A stretch of 64,000 nucleotides of DNA, taken from NCBI RefSeq assembly GCF_015864945.1, contig NZ_JADYWF010000001.1:1116378-1180377 (forward strand), given 5' to 3'. Positions 43,479 to 52,761 of this stretch are shown one piece after another. The first letter of the stretch is position 1, and each line of letters begins with the position of its first letter. Source of the DNA: Salinibacterium sp. NG253 (GTDB taxonomy: Bacteria; Actinomycetota; Actinomycetes; Actinomycetales; Microbacteriaceae). The translations under genes were made by a program, and so were the position numbers. A model generated the notes under the pieces. It made no database searches. It saw nothing but the letters and a program-made list of their open reading frames with translations, and was not told the origin of the DNA.

Positions 43479-43991
43479 ATGACCTTCACCGCCACAGCAG
43501 CACCCACGATGGAGCCTGCGAGCGCTCCGCTCCTCGGTGCGTCAATGCGCGTTGCGATGCAGCGATTCTTCGATCGATCGTTCAGGATGCGCGGTCGCGC
43601 CAGTCGCAGCGAATACTGGTGGTGGATGCTCGTGAACATCGCCGTAATCACCGCACTTCAGGTGGTCGCGCCTCTTCTGATCGCGGGTCGCCCCATGGTG
43701 ACCGAGCTCACCGTCGGCCCGTTCGGCTCACTGGTTTACCCGACTCTCACCATTGCAAGCTGGAGCGGTGCCACCGCGGCCACTTCTCCCGCACTCGTAT
43801 TTCTCTCCCTCATTGCCGGAGGCTGGGTGTTGCTCACAGCAATCCCCGGCATCGCCATTGCCGTGCGGCGCCTCCACGATTCGAACCTCTCGGGAGGGTG
43901 GGCATTTCTCGCGCTCGTCCCGCCTGGCGCCCTCATTGTGCTCGTGCTCGCCCTCCGCGGCTCGCGCCCCGAGGGGTTGCGCTTCGACTAG
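43479..43991 (+). CDS. DUF805 membrane protein
   Basis: 170 residues from ATG 43479; the open frame upstream is antisense-like and overlaps the channel gene. DUF805 features: FFDRSFRMRGRASRSEYWWW, followed by about four membrane segments and IAIAVRRLHDSNLSGGWAFL, the family's second signature. Small integral membrane protein of unknown function. Convergent with the Rieske gene, sharing CTAG. Confidence 0.88.
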   Translation: MTFTATAAPTMEPASAPLLGASMRVAMQRFFDRSFRMRGRASRSEYWWWMLVNIAVITALQVVAPLLIAGRPMVTELTVGPFGSLVYPTLTIASWSGATAATSPALVFLSLIAGGWVLLTAIPGIAIAVRRLHDSNLSGGWAFLALVPPGALIVLVLALRGSRPEGLRFD

Positions 43992-44866
43992 CGCGGCAAC
44001 CGAATCTCTACCGCGCCATCCACGACTCGGCTCTCGAAGCGCGGCTGTGGACTTGTCGCTGGACCGTGGATGACTTCCCCAGTATCGAGCGAAAACGCAC
44101 TCTGGTGCCAGGGGCACTCAATGCAGGCACCGCCCGGGGTGGAGTCGTCACCGACGACGTACCCGTCGTGGAGTTCGGCTCCGAGGTGGCTGCACGTGTT
44201 CGAGAGAACCGAGACGCGGTCTCCGCGACGGAAAACTACCACTTCGGTGTCGGCGACAACGCGCTTTTTGAGGGCGCCATCCGCCAGCTCAGAGAGCGGT
44301 GCAAGCTGCTGCCAACCGCCAGGGAAGGTGGCCTCGACATCCGGTGCGTGACTGACGCCCGCTGCTTGACGGTAGGTCATGTGCCCACCGAGGTAGCCAC
44401 CGCCCGAGGCGATAGCGAGCCCGGCGTAGCTCAGCACTTTGCCGCTCGTGTGCTTTCCGCGCGAGCGCTGCACGAAGGATGCCGCGAAGAATCCCGTCGC
44501 CACAATGTTGACCGCGGCATGCACGATGCCGACGCGCTGCTGTTTCTCATCGAGCTTGGACCAGTCGGCAAAACCCGCGACCGCTGTTCCGCTCGCGCCC
44601 AGCACTCCGACTCCAACCAGCGCGCGCGATGCTTTCTCAGTACCGGGCAGGGCGTCCAGCACTCCTGCCGAGATCCACGCGCCCAGAGGAACGTGGACAC
44701 CGAGCGGATGCACGGGGTGACCCAGAGGAACGCCATGCAGCAGGTCTCGCAACCACCGCGGCCGAAGAACTGCATCCACGACGCCCCGCGTCTTCTCAAC
44801 AGCGGGATCGAGCGCGGCCGCCTCCTCTAGACGGTCAACGTTTCGCAATACTGGCAGTCGTTTCAT
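43988..44866 (-). CDS. Rieske 2Fe-2S protein with DUF2231 membrane domain
   Basis: 292 residues from ATG 44866 (GAGG about 14 bases before it). The N-terminal half is a DUF2231-like membrane domain: GHPVHPLGVHVPLGAWI and three or four hydrophobic helices. The C-terminal 110 residues are a Rieske domain with cluster ligands C-x-H in CSHLGAEL (about 222) and C-x-x-H in CPWHQSAF (about 250). Probably a membrane-bound electron-transfer protein; no oxygenase or cytochrome gene is adjacent. Confidence 0.9.
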   Translation of the reverse strand: MKRLPVLRNVDRLEEAAALDPAVEKTRGVVDAVLRPRWLRDLLHGVPLGHPVHPLGVHVPLGAWISAGVLDALPGTEKASRALVGVGVLGASGTAVAGFADWSKLDEKQQRVGIVHAAVNIVATGFFAASFVQRSRGKHTSGKVLSYAGLAIASGGGYLGGHMTYRQAAGVSHAPDVEATFPGGWQQLAPLSELADGALKKRVVADTEVVVFRRGDRVSVLSNTCSHLGAELHDGYVVGDDSTPGGACIECPWHQSAFSLDTGEVIHGPATSPQPRFESRVVDGAVEIRLPR

Positions 44867-44903
44867 CAGAGCCTCGTCCCTCTCGGCGTGTGTTGTTGGA
44901 GAA

Positions 44904-45398
44904 CTAGATCGTGACCGATTCGGATGACCCGGTGTGAGGCTCATCCCCGGTTACCTTCGCAGCGACAACGCTAACGAGAGTCGCGACTTTGCCGGGGCTC
45001 TCCCAATACTGTGCCGAGTCGGCCTTCACGTGAATCAGCACCACCGAAGGATCTTCCGCACCGCCGTCGAACCACACGTCGGTGAAGGTGTCCCAGAGCG
45101 CTTCTTTCTTGACGCTATCCCGGACAATTTCGGCGGAACCGGCCAGCGACAGCCACTCAGACGAACCCGCGTACGCGAGGTTAACGTGAGGATTCGCGAG
45201 CAACTGATGCACGGTGTCGGACTCGGCGGAGGCCAAGAACCAGCAGTCGCCATCGAATTCTGCTTCTTGCACGGTCATGGGGTGGCTGTGCAGCGCGCCG
45301 TCTGCGGAGACGCTCGTGAGCATCGCGATCCGGGTCTTTTTCATGATCGAACGGATGGTGTCGAGCTGGTCTGTTGTTGCTTGGGTCTGAAATGACAT
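44904..45398 (-). CDS. pyridoxamine 5'-phosphate oxidase-like protein (general stress protein type)
   Basis: 164 residues from ATG 45398 with GGAG at the usual distance; longer starts pass through the terminator region. The split-barrel flavin fold is visible: RIAMLTSVSADGALHSHPMT, WFLASAESDTVHQLLANPHV and LSLAGSAEIV. It belongs to the general-stress-protein-26-like group, which binds FMN, FAD or F420 without being true PdxH. Catalytic role unknown. 37 bp upstream of the Rieske gene and in the same direction, so the two are probably co-transcribed. Confidence 0.85.
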   Translation of the reverse strand: MSFQTQATTDQLDTIRSIMKKTRIAMLTSVSADGALHSHPMTVQEAEFDGDCWFLASAESDTVHQLLANPHVNLAYAGSSEWLSLAGSAEIVRDSVKKEALWDTFTDVWFDGGAEDPSVVLIHVKADSAQYWESPGKVATLVSVVAAKVTGDEPHTGSSESVTI

Positions 45399-45529
45399 GG
45401 TGTCTCCAATTCGTCGACGGTTCGCAGTTACGCTGCGCTCCGACGCTAGGGAGCAATCCTCAACGCTTGCCGAGTGTTGGGTGAGAACGCGCAGAAGGTC
45501 GGCGACAACGACGAGCGCCGGGCACGCAA

Positions 45530-45561
45530 AAGGGCCCGGAAGCTGAAGCTTCCGGGCCCTT
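45530..45561 (-). terminator. strong hairpin terminator after icd
   Basis: A perfect 14-bp stem (45530-45543 with 45548-45561, arms AAGGGCCCGGAAGC / GCTTCCGGGCCCTT) and a TGAA loop lie 50 bases past the icd stop and before the PPOX gene. Confidence 0.75.
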
Positions 45562-45610
45562 CTCACAACGTGCTGGCGATAAGCCAGTCGTCAGAAACGC
45601 GAAGTGCTAC

Positions 45611-46825
45611 TTACGCAAGTCGTGTTGCGAGGTTCTTGTCGAGCGTGTCGAGGAACTCTTCGGTGGTTTCCCACTTCTGGTCCGGTCCGACGAGCAGTGC
45701 GAGGTCCTTGGTCATGTGACCGGCCTCAACGCTCTTGATGACGACGTCTTCCAGGGTCGACGCGAAGTCGACGAGTTCCTGGTTGTTGTCGAGCACACCA
45801 CGGTGAGCCAGTCCACGGGTCCATGCGTAGATCGACGCGATCGGGTTTGTGGAGGTGGGCTTGCCCTGCTGGTGCTGGCGGTAGTGACGGGTCACGGTGC
45901 CGTGAGCTGCCTCGGCTTCAACAACCTTTCCGTCTGGCGTGGCCAGAACGGAGGTCATGAGGCCGAGCGAGCCGAAGCCCTGAGCTACGGTGTCGGACTG
46001 AACGTCGCCGTCGTAGTTCTTGCAGGCCCAGACGTAGCCGCCCTCCCACTTCATAGCCGATGCGACCATGTCGTCGATGAGGCGGTGCTCGTAGGTGAGG
46101 CCGGCTGCTTCGAACTTGTCCTTGAACTCGTTCTGGAAGATCTCTTCAAAGATGTCCTTGAAGCGACCGTCGTAGGCCTTGAGGATCGTGTTCTTCGTCG
46201 AGAGGTACACAGGGTAGTTGCGCGTGAGGCCGTAGTTGAGGCTGGCACGAGCGAAGTCAATGATCGAGTCATCGAGGTTGTACTGAACCTGAGCGATTCC
46301 ATCGCCTGGGGAGTCATAAACCTCAAACTTCATCGGCTCGGAACCATCTTCGGGAGCGAACTCAACGGTCAGCTTTCCCTTGCCCTTGAAGCGGAAGTCG
46401 GTGGCGCGGTACTGGTCGCCGAAGGCGTGACGGCCGATGATGATCGGCTTGTTCCAGCCCGGCACGAGGCGCGGGATGTTCGAGATGATGATGGGCTCGC
46501 GGAAGATAACGCCACCAAGGATGTTGCGGATGGTGCCGTTAGGGCTGCGCCACATCTTCTTGAGGCCGAATTCTTCAACACGGGCTTCGTCGGGGGTAAT
46601 GGTTGCGCACTTGACGCCAACACCGTGCTTTTGGATGGCGTGAGCCGCATCAATGGTGATCTGGTCGTCGGTTGCGTCGCGGCTTTCAATGCCGAGGTCG
46701 TAGTACTCGAGGTTGACGTCAACGTAGGGGTGGATCAGGGTTTCCTTGATCCGGTGCCAAATAATGCGCGTCATTTCGTCGCCGTCGAGTTCGACGACGG
46801 TGCCTTCTACCTTGATCTTGGACAA
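45611..46825 (-). CDS. icd: NADP-dependent isocitrate dehydrogenase, homodimeric type II
   Basis: 404 residues. The start is TTG 46825 ([22 protein letters not shown]) because AAGGAG lies seven bases before it; the ATG codons upstream give an implausible arginine/tryptophan-rich leader. Oxidises isocitrate to 2-oxoglutarate with NADP+. Conserved: [14 protein letters not shown] and YRATDFRF for substrate, [31 protein letters not shown] for metal and [10 protein letters not shown]. Sequence is of the eukaryote-like subfamily, not the E. coli one. Confidence 0.96.
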   Translation of the reverse strand: MSKIKVEGTVVELDGDEMTRIIWHRIKETLIHPYVDVNLEYYDLGIESRDATDDQITIDAAHAIQKHGVGVKCATITPDEARVEEFGLKKMWRSPNGTIRNILGGVIFREPIIISNIPRLVPGWNKPIIIGRHAFGDQYRATDFRFKGKGKLTVEFAPEDGSEPMKFEVYDSPGDGIAQVQYNLDDSIIDFARASLNYGLTRNYPVYLSTKNTILKAYDGRFKDIFEEIFQNEFKDKFEAAGLTYEHRLIDDMVASAMKWEGGYVWACKNYDGDVQSDTVAQGFGSLGLMTSVLATPDGKVVEAEAAHGTVTRHYRQHQQGKPTSTNPIASIYAWTRGLAHRGVLDNNQELVDFASTLEDVVIKSVEAGHMTKDLALLVGPDQKWETTEEFLDTLDKNLATRLA

Positions 46826-46918
46826 GCTTTGCTCCTTAGTTAGTGGCCACCTCCAGCTTACTCTTTTTCCTATGTATCTCGACATCGAGATACCTTGGCG
46901 CATCTGTCTACCGCGGGT

Positions 46919-46924
46919 TAGCCT
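46919..46924 (+). promoter_or_regulatory. -10 element of a probable leaderless promoter
   Basis: TAGCCT ends six bases (GTATTC) before ATG 46931. Confidence 0.45.
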
Positions 46925-46930
46925 GTATTC

Positions 46931-47383
46931 ATGGGTGAGCTAAGACTTGAAGAATTATCGGCAAGCACCATCGTGGCTGCCAACAACCTGTCGCTGCGTC
47001 GCGGGCAGGAGCAGTTCGTTACGCCGCCCTCCTACGCGATCGCGGATGCCTTCATTGACCCGCTGACATCGTGGCCGCGCGTTGTCGTTGACGGCGACAA
47101 GGTCGTCGGATTCGTCCGTGGCAATTTCGACCCCAATGCGTCTCAAGAAGAGTTCCGCAGCTGCATCTGGCGCGTGAGCGTCGCCGGCGACGAGCAGGGT
47201 CAAGGAATCGGTCGTTTCGCCGTTAAGGCAATCGCTGAAGAAGCGCGCAGCCGTGGCTTCGATCGCATCACCGCCATCTGGGAAGAGGGCGACGACGGCC
47301 CTGAGCAGTTCTTCCTCAAGGTCGGTTTCAAGGTCGTCGGCGAAACTCAATACGGCGAGAAGCTCGGCGAATACACGCTCTAA
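46931..47383 (+). CDS. GNAT-family N-acetyltransferase
   Basis: A 150-residue single-domain acetyltransferase. The acetyl-CoA loop reads [20 protein letters not shown] (about residues 80-99), preceded by the strand IWRVSV; the C-terminal [12 protein letters not shown] is typical of the fold. It resembles spermidine/diamine and general GNATs; the substrate is not fixed. Two bases before the alkyltransferase-like gene, so the two are probably co-transcribed. Confidence 0.88.
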   Translation: MGELRLEELSASTIVAANNLSLRRGQEQFVTPPSYAIADAFIDPLTSWPRVVVDGDKVVGFVRGNFDPNASQEEFRSCIWRVSVAGDEQGQGIGRFAVKAIAEEARSRGFDRITAIWEEGDDGPEQFFLKVGFKVVGETQYGEKLGEYTL

Positions 47384-47385
47384 GC

Positions 47386-47697
47386 GTGCCCGCTCCTAGC
47401 GACGATTTCGTGAGCCGCGTGCTCGAGGTCGTGGCGTCGATCCCACCAGGGCACGTGATGACCTACGGCGAGGTAGCTGCCACGATCGGCTCGCGAGCCG
47501 CGCGAGCAGTCGGCACCGTGATGGCCCGCTACGGCTCAGACGTGGCGTGGTGGCGCGTCATCCGTTCTGGCGGGCATCCACCCCTCGCTCACGAAGATCG
47601 GGCGCTCGTGCACTACGAGGCCGAATCAACGCCGCTGAAATGGATGCCCGACGGCAGCTATCGCGTCAACTTGCGGTCAGCGCGACACCGCCCCTAA
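47386..47697 (+). CDS. alkyltransferase-like protein (MGMT/Ada fold without the reactive Cys)
   Basis: 103 residues. It has the DNA-binding MGMT half: [18 protein letters not shown], the [13 protein letters not shown] recognition helix and the arginine finger. The PCHRV active-site box is replaced by VAWWRV, so no methyl acceptor Cys is present. Such ATL proteins bind O6-alkylguanine and hand it to excision repair. GTG 47386 follows the GNAT stop after two bases. Convergent with the ABC exporter, overlap CTAA. Confidence 0.9.
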   Translation: MPAPSDDFVSRVLEVVASIPPGHVMTYGEVAATIGSRAARAVGTVMARYGSDVAWWRVIRSGGHPPLAHEDRALVHYEAESTPLKWMPDGSYRVNLRSARHRP

Positions 47698-49499
47698 ACG
47701 AGCGAGTCTCGCCAGGCCGCGTGCAGTTGCGCGAACTTGCCGGAGCCCGAAATGAGTTCCTGCGGGGTGCCATCTTCGATGACGCGACCGTGTTCCATGA
47801 CGAGCACGCGGTCAGCGATTGCGACCGTCGATAGACGGTGCGCAATGATGATGGCGGTGCGGTCCGAGAGCAGCGTCTGAAGGCCAGCCTGAACAAGGCG
47901 TTCGCTCGGGATATCGAGCGACGCGGTTGCCTCATCCAGAATCAGCACGACAGGGTCGGCGATGAACGCGCGCGCAAACGACAACAGTTGTCGCTGCCCG
48001 GCACTCACTCGACCACCACGCTTATTCACGTCGGTGTCGTAGCCGTTGGGCAGCGCCTCGATGAATTCGTGCGCGCCAACCGCCTTCGCAGCCTTCACGA
48101 TCTCCTCACGGGTCGCATCGGGCTTACCGAGCGCAATGTTGTCGGCAACGTTGCCCGAGAACAGGTACGCCTCTTGCGTGACCATCACGATGGCACGGCG
48201 CAGATCTTTCGGATGCAGCTTGCGCAGGTCGACACCGTCGAGCGACACGGTGCCCTGGCTGGGGTCGTAGAAGCGCGAAATGAGCTTGGCGAGGGTCGAC
48301 TTTCCGGCACCCGTCGTTCCCACCATCGCGACTGTCTGACCGGCAGGCAGCTCAAGGTCGAACTTCGGCAGGATCACCTTGTCGGCGTTGTAGGCAAATT
48401 CCACCCCGTCGAACTTCACGGTCCCCTTGGCCTTGCGCAGGTCAATCGGAGTCGTGGGGTCAGCAACGGTCGGGCGCTCTTCGAGCACTCCCGAGATCTT
48501 CTCCAAAGCCGCGGCAGCGGACTGGTACGAGTTGTAGAACATCGCCATCTCTTGCGCAGGCGCAAAGAACTGGCGGGCATACAGCAGCGCACCAAGCAGG
48601 GCACCGATCGCAAGATCGCCGGTCGAGACGCGCAAGCCGCCCACGAGCAGGATCATCGCGAGAGCAACGTTTCCGATGAGAACCAGACCCGGGTCAAAGA
48701 TTCCGAACAATTGGATGACGCGGGCGTTGGCATCCCGATAATTCTCAACGAGCCCACCGAATTGTTCGCGGTTGCGCTCTTCTTTGCGGAAGGCCTTCAC
48801 CGCGCGGATGCCGGTCATGGTCTCCACGAAGTGCACGATCAGCTTGGCCGAAGTCGTGCGCGTCTCACGGAAATGCAGTTGCGACCGCACCTGGAACCAG
48901 CGCGTGAGGAAGCCCAACGGTATAAGCGCGAAGAACAGAATGACGCCGCTCACCCAGTCGAGCGAGAACATCGCGATAGCGATGAATCCCATGTAGAGCG
49001 CACCCTGCACGAGCTGGTTGATACCCGAGTCGAGTAGTTCGCGAATCGCATCGAGGTCACTCGTTTGACGCGCGATGATGCGCCCCGAGGTGTAGCTCTC
49101 ATGGAATTCAAGGCTCAGCCGTTGCGTGTGCAAGAAGACGCGTTTGCGCAAGTCGAACAGGATTGCTTGGCTCACGCGGGCGCTCAGCACGGTGTACCAC
49201 GCGATCATTGATGCGCCAACGATGCCCGTGAACAGGTACGCGCTGACGACAAGCACGAGCGGCAATGTTTCGCCGTCGATGAGGGCGGGCAACGCGTTGT
49301 CGATGCCGTACGCGATCAGCGCGGGGCCAGCCACTTGCGCGGCAGTGCTCACGACCACAACAGCCATCGTGAGGATCACGCGAAGACGCACGGGCGCGAT
49401 CAACGATCCGAGCAATCGCAGCGAGCGCTGCCGAATCTGACGGCTCTCGTCCTTGGTGTAGTCGTTGCGTTCTTCTCCGGAGGTTCCCATCACGCTCAT
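47694..49499 (-). CDS. heterodimeric ABC exporter, canonical NBD subunit
   Basis: A 601-residue half-transporter with six membrane segments (residues about 30-320) and a nucleotide-binding domain. Walker [10 protein letters not shown], Walker [13 protein letters not shown] (catalytic Glu present), but the signature is degenerate (RVSAGQ in place of LSGGQ). ATG 49499 overlaps the partner stop as ATGA. Together the subunits form one active and one degenerate ATP site, as in TM287/288-type exporters. Cargo (drug, lipid or peptide) unknown. Confidence 0.93.
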   Translation of the reverse strand: MSVMGTSGEERNDYTKDESRQIRQRSLRLLGSLIAPVRLRVILTMAVVVVSTAAQVAGPALIAYGIDNALPALIDGETLPLVLVVSAYLFTGIVGASMIAWYTVLSARVSQAILFDLRKRVFLHTQRLSLEFHESYTSGRIIARQTSDLDAIRELLDSGINQLVQGALYMGFIAIAMFSLDWVSGVILFFALIPLGFLTRWFQVRSQLHFRETRTTSAKLIVHFVETMTGIRAVKAFRKEERNREQFGGLVENYRDANARVIQLFGIFDPGLVLIGNVALAMILLVGGLRVSTGDLAIGALLGALLYARQFFAPAQEMAMFYNSYQSAAAALEKISGVLEERPTVADPTTPIDLRKAKGTVKFDGVEFAYNADKVILPKFDLELPAGQTVAMVGTTGAGKSTLAKLISRFYDPSQGTVSLDGVDLRKLHPKDLRRAIVMVTQEAYLFSGNVADNIALGKPDATREEIVKAAKAVGAHEFIEALPNGYDTDVNKRGGRVSAGQRQLLSFARAFIADPVVLILDEATASLDIPSERLVQAGLQTLLSDRTAIIIAHRLSTVAIADRVLVMEHGRVIEDGTPQELISGSGKFAQLHAAWRDSLV

Positions 49500-51295
49500 G
49501 AACTGACCTCCTGCTCTTCCTCTTCAAGACTGGATATTACGTAACGGTAATGACTGCTGGTCGCCAGCAGGTCGGAGTGCTTTCCGACCGCGGTGACCTT
49601 GCCATCTTCGAGAAGAGCAACGCGGTCAGCGAGCATCACGGTCGATGGGCGGTGAGCGACGATAAGCGCGGTCGTGGAGCTCAACACCTTGCGCAGCGCG
49701 GCCTCGACAAGTGCTTCAGTGTCGACGTCGAGCGCCGACAGCGGGTCATCGAGCACAAGCACCGCGGGCTTCGCGGCAACGGCGCGAGCGAGCGCGAGGC
49801 GCTGCCGTTGACCACCCGACAAGCTCAGGCCCTCTTCACCGACGAGCGTGTCGAGGCCCTTGGGCAGGTCATACACGAAGTCGGCTTGCGCGATGCTCAA
49901 CGCTTCGCGCAGTTCTTCTTCGGTGGAATCCGGGCGCCCCATGAGCACGTTCTCGCGCACACTCGACGAGAACAGCGTGGCATCCTCGAACGCCATCGCT
50001 AGGTGACGCCGCAGCTCAATCAGGGTGAGGTTGCGGATGTCGACGCCGTCGATGCTGATCGATCCTTCCGTCACGTCGTAGAGACGTGTCGTGAGGGCCG
50101 TGATCGTCGATTTGCCCGAGCCCGTTAGTCCGACGAGCGCCATGGTCTCCCCCGGCTCAATCGTCAGGTCAACACCGTTCACGAGATCGGGAACGTTCGC
50201 GGGCGAATCGGGGTAGCGATAATGCACGTTGGTGAATTGAAGGCGACCCTGGCTATCCGTGATCGTTTCGGGGTGTTCGGGATCGGTGATGGGGTTTGCT
50301 GAGTCCATCACTTCGAAGAAACGGTCGGCGGCAGTGCGCGCGTCGAACGTCATCGACAGAAGGAAGCCGATCGATTCCACGGGGAACCTCAACACGGTGG
50401 CCGTGGCGAAGAACGCGACCAGGTCACCGGCAGAGATGTTGCCCTCAACAACGAGCCACACGCCGCCGAGAAGTCCGAGCGCAAACATGACGTCGGGCAC
50501 CAGCAGCAGCCAAAGCCAGATGCCGGCGATAGCACGGGCCTTCTCAATCTCGGTGCCACGCAAGCTTTCGGCCTGAGCCGAGAAGCCGATGAGCGCGTGC
50601 TTTCCTCGCCCAAAGGCTTTCAGAACACGGATGCCGTGCACCGACTCTTCGACGGCAGTCGCGAGGTCACCGGTCTGGTCTTGGCTGCGGCGGGCCACGA
50701 TTGAGTACTTCTTTTCGAAGACGTAGCCGTAGATCCACAACGGGATCGAGGTGACGATGAAGATCACGCCGAGCACCCACGAGATGTTTACGAGGAACAG
50801 CAGCCCCACGATGATCGTGAGCACATTGACCACGAGCAAGACGAGGCCGAACGACAGCCACCGACGGATGAGGTTGAGGTCGCTGACCGCCCGCGACAGC
50901 AATTGGCCACTCGGCCAGCGGTCGTGGAAGCTCACGGGTAGGTGCTGCAAGGTCATGTAGAGGGTGTTGCGCATGCGCGCTTCAACATGGGTTCCCGGCG
51001 TGAGCACGAAGTAGCGACGAAGCGCGATCATGATCGCCTCGACAATGCCGAGCCCGAGAACGATGAAGAAGGCGGGCCAAATCTGGCTTGAATCGCCCGA
51101 CTGAAGCGGCCCATCCACGAGCGAGCGCAACACTTGCGGGATGAGCAGCGCAACGATACCGGCGGCGAGAGCTGCTGCCATGCCGAGGTAGATGAACGGC
51201 ATGGCCGATTGTGCGTAAGGGTAAAGCCGGCGGATAGCCGTAAAAGTGCCGACCGCTTTGACGCGTTCTGGCTGGTCAGACTGTGGTGACACCAT
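49496..51295 (-). CDS. heterodimeric ABC exporter, non-canonical NBD subunit
   Basis: A 599-residue partner half-transporter. Six membrane segments, then Walker [10 protein letters not shown], signature LSGGQRQRL intact, and Walker [13 protein letters not shown], in which the catalytic Glu is Asp. This is exactly complementary to the downstream subunit: intact signature here, intact Glu there. ATG 51295 follows AAGGATCC. First gene of the pair, with a promoter candidate about 120 bp upstream. Confidence 0.93.
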   Translation of the reverse strand: MVSPQSDQPERVKAVGTFTAIRRLYPYAQSAMPFIYLGMAAALAAGIVALLIPQVLRSLVDGPLQSGDSSQIWPAFFIVLGLGIVEAIMIALRRYFVLTPGTHVEARMRNTLYMTLQHLPVSFHDRWPSGQLLSRAVSDLNLIRRWLSFGLVLLVVNVLTIIVGLLFLVNISWVLGVIFIVTSIPLWIYGYVFEKKYSIVARRSQDQTGDLATAVEESVHGIRVLKAFGRGKHALIGFSAQAESLRGTEIEKARAIAGIWLWLLLVPDVMFALGLLGGVWLVVEGNISAGDLVAFFATATVLRFPVESIGFLLSMTFDARTAADRFFEVMDSANPITDPEHPETITDSQGRLQFTNVHYRYPDSPANVPDLVNGVDLTIEPGETMALVGLTGSGKSTITALTTRLYDVTEGSISIDGVDIRNLTLIELRRHLAMAFEDATLFSSSVRENVLMGRPDSTEEELREALSIAQADFVYDLPKGLDTLVGEEGLSLSGGQRQRLALARAVAAKPAVLVLDDPLSALDVDTEALVEAALRKVLSSTTALIVAHRPSTVMLADRVALLEDGKVTAVGKHSDLLATSSHYRYVISSLEEEEQEVSS

Positions 51296-51312
51296 GGATC
51301 CTTGACGAGAGG

Positions 51313-51332
51313 GATCCCTGCGTTCAGGGATC
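51313..51332 (-). repeat. inverted repeat in the leader of the ABC exporter operon
   Basis: GATCCCT (51313-51319) and AGGGATC (51326-51332) flank a six-base loop, 17 bases before the ribosome site. It may be an operator or an mRNA hairpin. Confidence 0.35.
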
Positions 51333-51411
51333 GCGATTACTGCGGGTCGCGTCGTGTGCGACCGTGAACCGCTGCTCCTCGTCGTGAATGGCGCGGGGCA
51401 GACAGCCTTTT

Positions 51412-51440
51412 AGAATATGCCCGCCCCGGCGCTTTCACAA
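51412..51440 (-). promoter_or_regulatory. promoter of the ABC exporter operon
   Basis: On the minus strand TTGTGA (51440-51435) and TATTCT (51417-51412) are separated by exactly 17 bases. The 179-bp gap 51296-51474 holds this promoter and the inverted repeat, and nothing else that I see. Confidence 0.5.
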
Positions 51441-51474
51441 TCACTATCCACAAATTTTTTGACAGAGTCTCAAT

Positions 51475-52677
51475 TCAGCGGATGCGGACGGAGAGGCACG
51501 TGACGCAGCCCTCCATCTTCTCAAACTCTGACACGTCTACCGTCACAACGCGGTAGCCCAGGTCTTCGATGAGAGCCGCTGTCTGGGGAGCCGACGATGA
51601 CATCAGCACTGCGTCATCCGACAGCACAACGACGGCGGCACCTTCGGCTTCCGGCACGGCCAAGAAACGGTCGTAGAGGTCGACGTTGTCAACGTTCTCG
51701 CGGTAGCCGATAACCGTGCCATCGGGCAAAGCGGTAACGCCGCTCTTGAGGTGCAGCACCTTCTCAACGGGTACGGCAATCACGGTGTAGCCCATCGGAG
51801 TCACGATGGCGCGAAGCTGACGGATGCCCTCTGCGTTGGTGCGACCGCCACGGCCGACATAGACGGTGGAACCAACCTTGAGAACGTCTCCACCATCGAG
51901 AGTGCCTGGTTCGGAGATTTCGTGGAGCTCAAGACCAAGGCCGTCGATGCTCGTGCGCACGGCAGCGATTTCTGCTTGGCGGCTCTCGGCACCCGGGCTC
52001 GTCAGCACCGCAACCTCGCCGAACATCACGACGGTGTCTTCGATGAAAACAGAATCGGCGAGATCGTCGTCGGCGGGCACTTCGATTACCTCGAAGCCAT
52101 TGTCTTTGAGGGCGGCAACGTAAGCCTCCCACTGCGAGTCAGCGAGTTCGGCATCCACGGGAACACGGTCGAGGTGAGTGAGTTCTCCCTCAGCCATGCG
52201 CGAGGACGGGGCGCGTACGAGAGCGGTGAGCGTTGTGGACGGCTGCGGGGCTGTCGCGACGATGGCGGCCCACACGCGGCGACCCACCGTCAGCGCGGTC
52301 ACGATCGTGGCGACGACAAAGATGAGGTTCGTGCCGAGCAGGCTTGCCAAGATGAAGGCCATCGCTTCGGGATTCCATTCGGCTCCCGAGGCAATGATGC
52401 CGAGGGCGGTGCCGAAGAAGGCCGCGGCGATGCCGATCACGAGAGCCGACACTGCGGTCGTGTACCAGTAGCGGTGAATCTCGAGCGCCGCCGCGAGCGA
52501 GTAGAGCAAGAAGAGCACCAGTGCCATCGGCAAGAAGTACTCGGCGATCGTCGGCAGGTTCTCTGCCGCAGCACCGTTCGACGTAAAGAACGCCAGCCCG
52601 GTTGCGAGATAGACGGTGCCGGCAACGGCAATTCCAGAAATAAAAGCTGCGGCCATACGCCGTTGTGCACTGATCAT
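51475..52677 (-). CDS. membrane-anchored dimethylargininase-like hydrolase
   Basis: About 400 residues from ATG 52677 (TTG 52686 also in frame). The first 145 residues hold four hydrophobic helices; the remaining 255 are a guanidino-modifying (DDAH-type) domain. Its catalytic residues are visible: FIEDT (Glu region), DGGDVLKVG, LHLKSGVT (His, about 306) and the terminal GCVTCLSVR with the nucleophilic Cys (about 394). DDAH cleaves methylarginine to citrulline. Fusion to a membrane domain is unusual for this family. The active site is predicted to be cytoplasmic. Confidence 0.85.
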   Translation of the reverse strand: MISAQRRMAAAFISGIAVAGTVYLATGLAFFTSNGAAAENLPTIAEYFLPMALVLFLLYSLAAALEIHRYWYTTAVSALVIGIAAAFFGTALGIIASGAEWNPEAMAFILASLLGTNLIFVVATIVTALTVGRRVWAAIVATAPQPSTTLTALVRAPSSRMAEGELTHLDRVPVDAELADSQWEAYVAALKDNGFEVIEVPADDDLADSVFIEDTVVMFGEVAVLTSPGAESRQAEIAAVRTSIDGLGLELHEISEPGTLDGGDVLKVGSTVYVGRGGRTNAEGIRQLRAIVTPMGYTVIAVPVEKVLHLKSGVTALPDGTVIGYRENVDNVDLYDRFLAVPEAEGAAVVVLSDDAVLMSSSAPQTAALIEDLGYRVVTVDVSEFEKMEGCVTCLSVRIR

Positions 52678-52684
52678 GCGCCCC

Positions 52685-52690
52685 AACTTA
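52685..52690 (-). promoter_or_regulatory. -10 element of a probable leaderless promoter
   Basis: TAAGTT on the minus strand ends seven bases before ATG 52677 of the DDAH-like gene. Confidence 0.35.
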
Positions 52691-52761
52691 CCGGGAAGAT
52701 TCTATGCGTTTGCCTTACGCCGGCTCCCCGGAGAGAGCCGGCGTATATCAGGCGACATTGG

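Noticed and set aside
45716-46843. Long open frame antisense to icd
   Set aside because: It is the complement of a clear conserved gene, with no ribosome site and no plausible domain; similar antisense frames at 27994-29004, 40687-41868 and 53161-54624 are rejected for the same reason.
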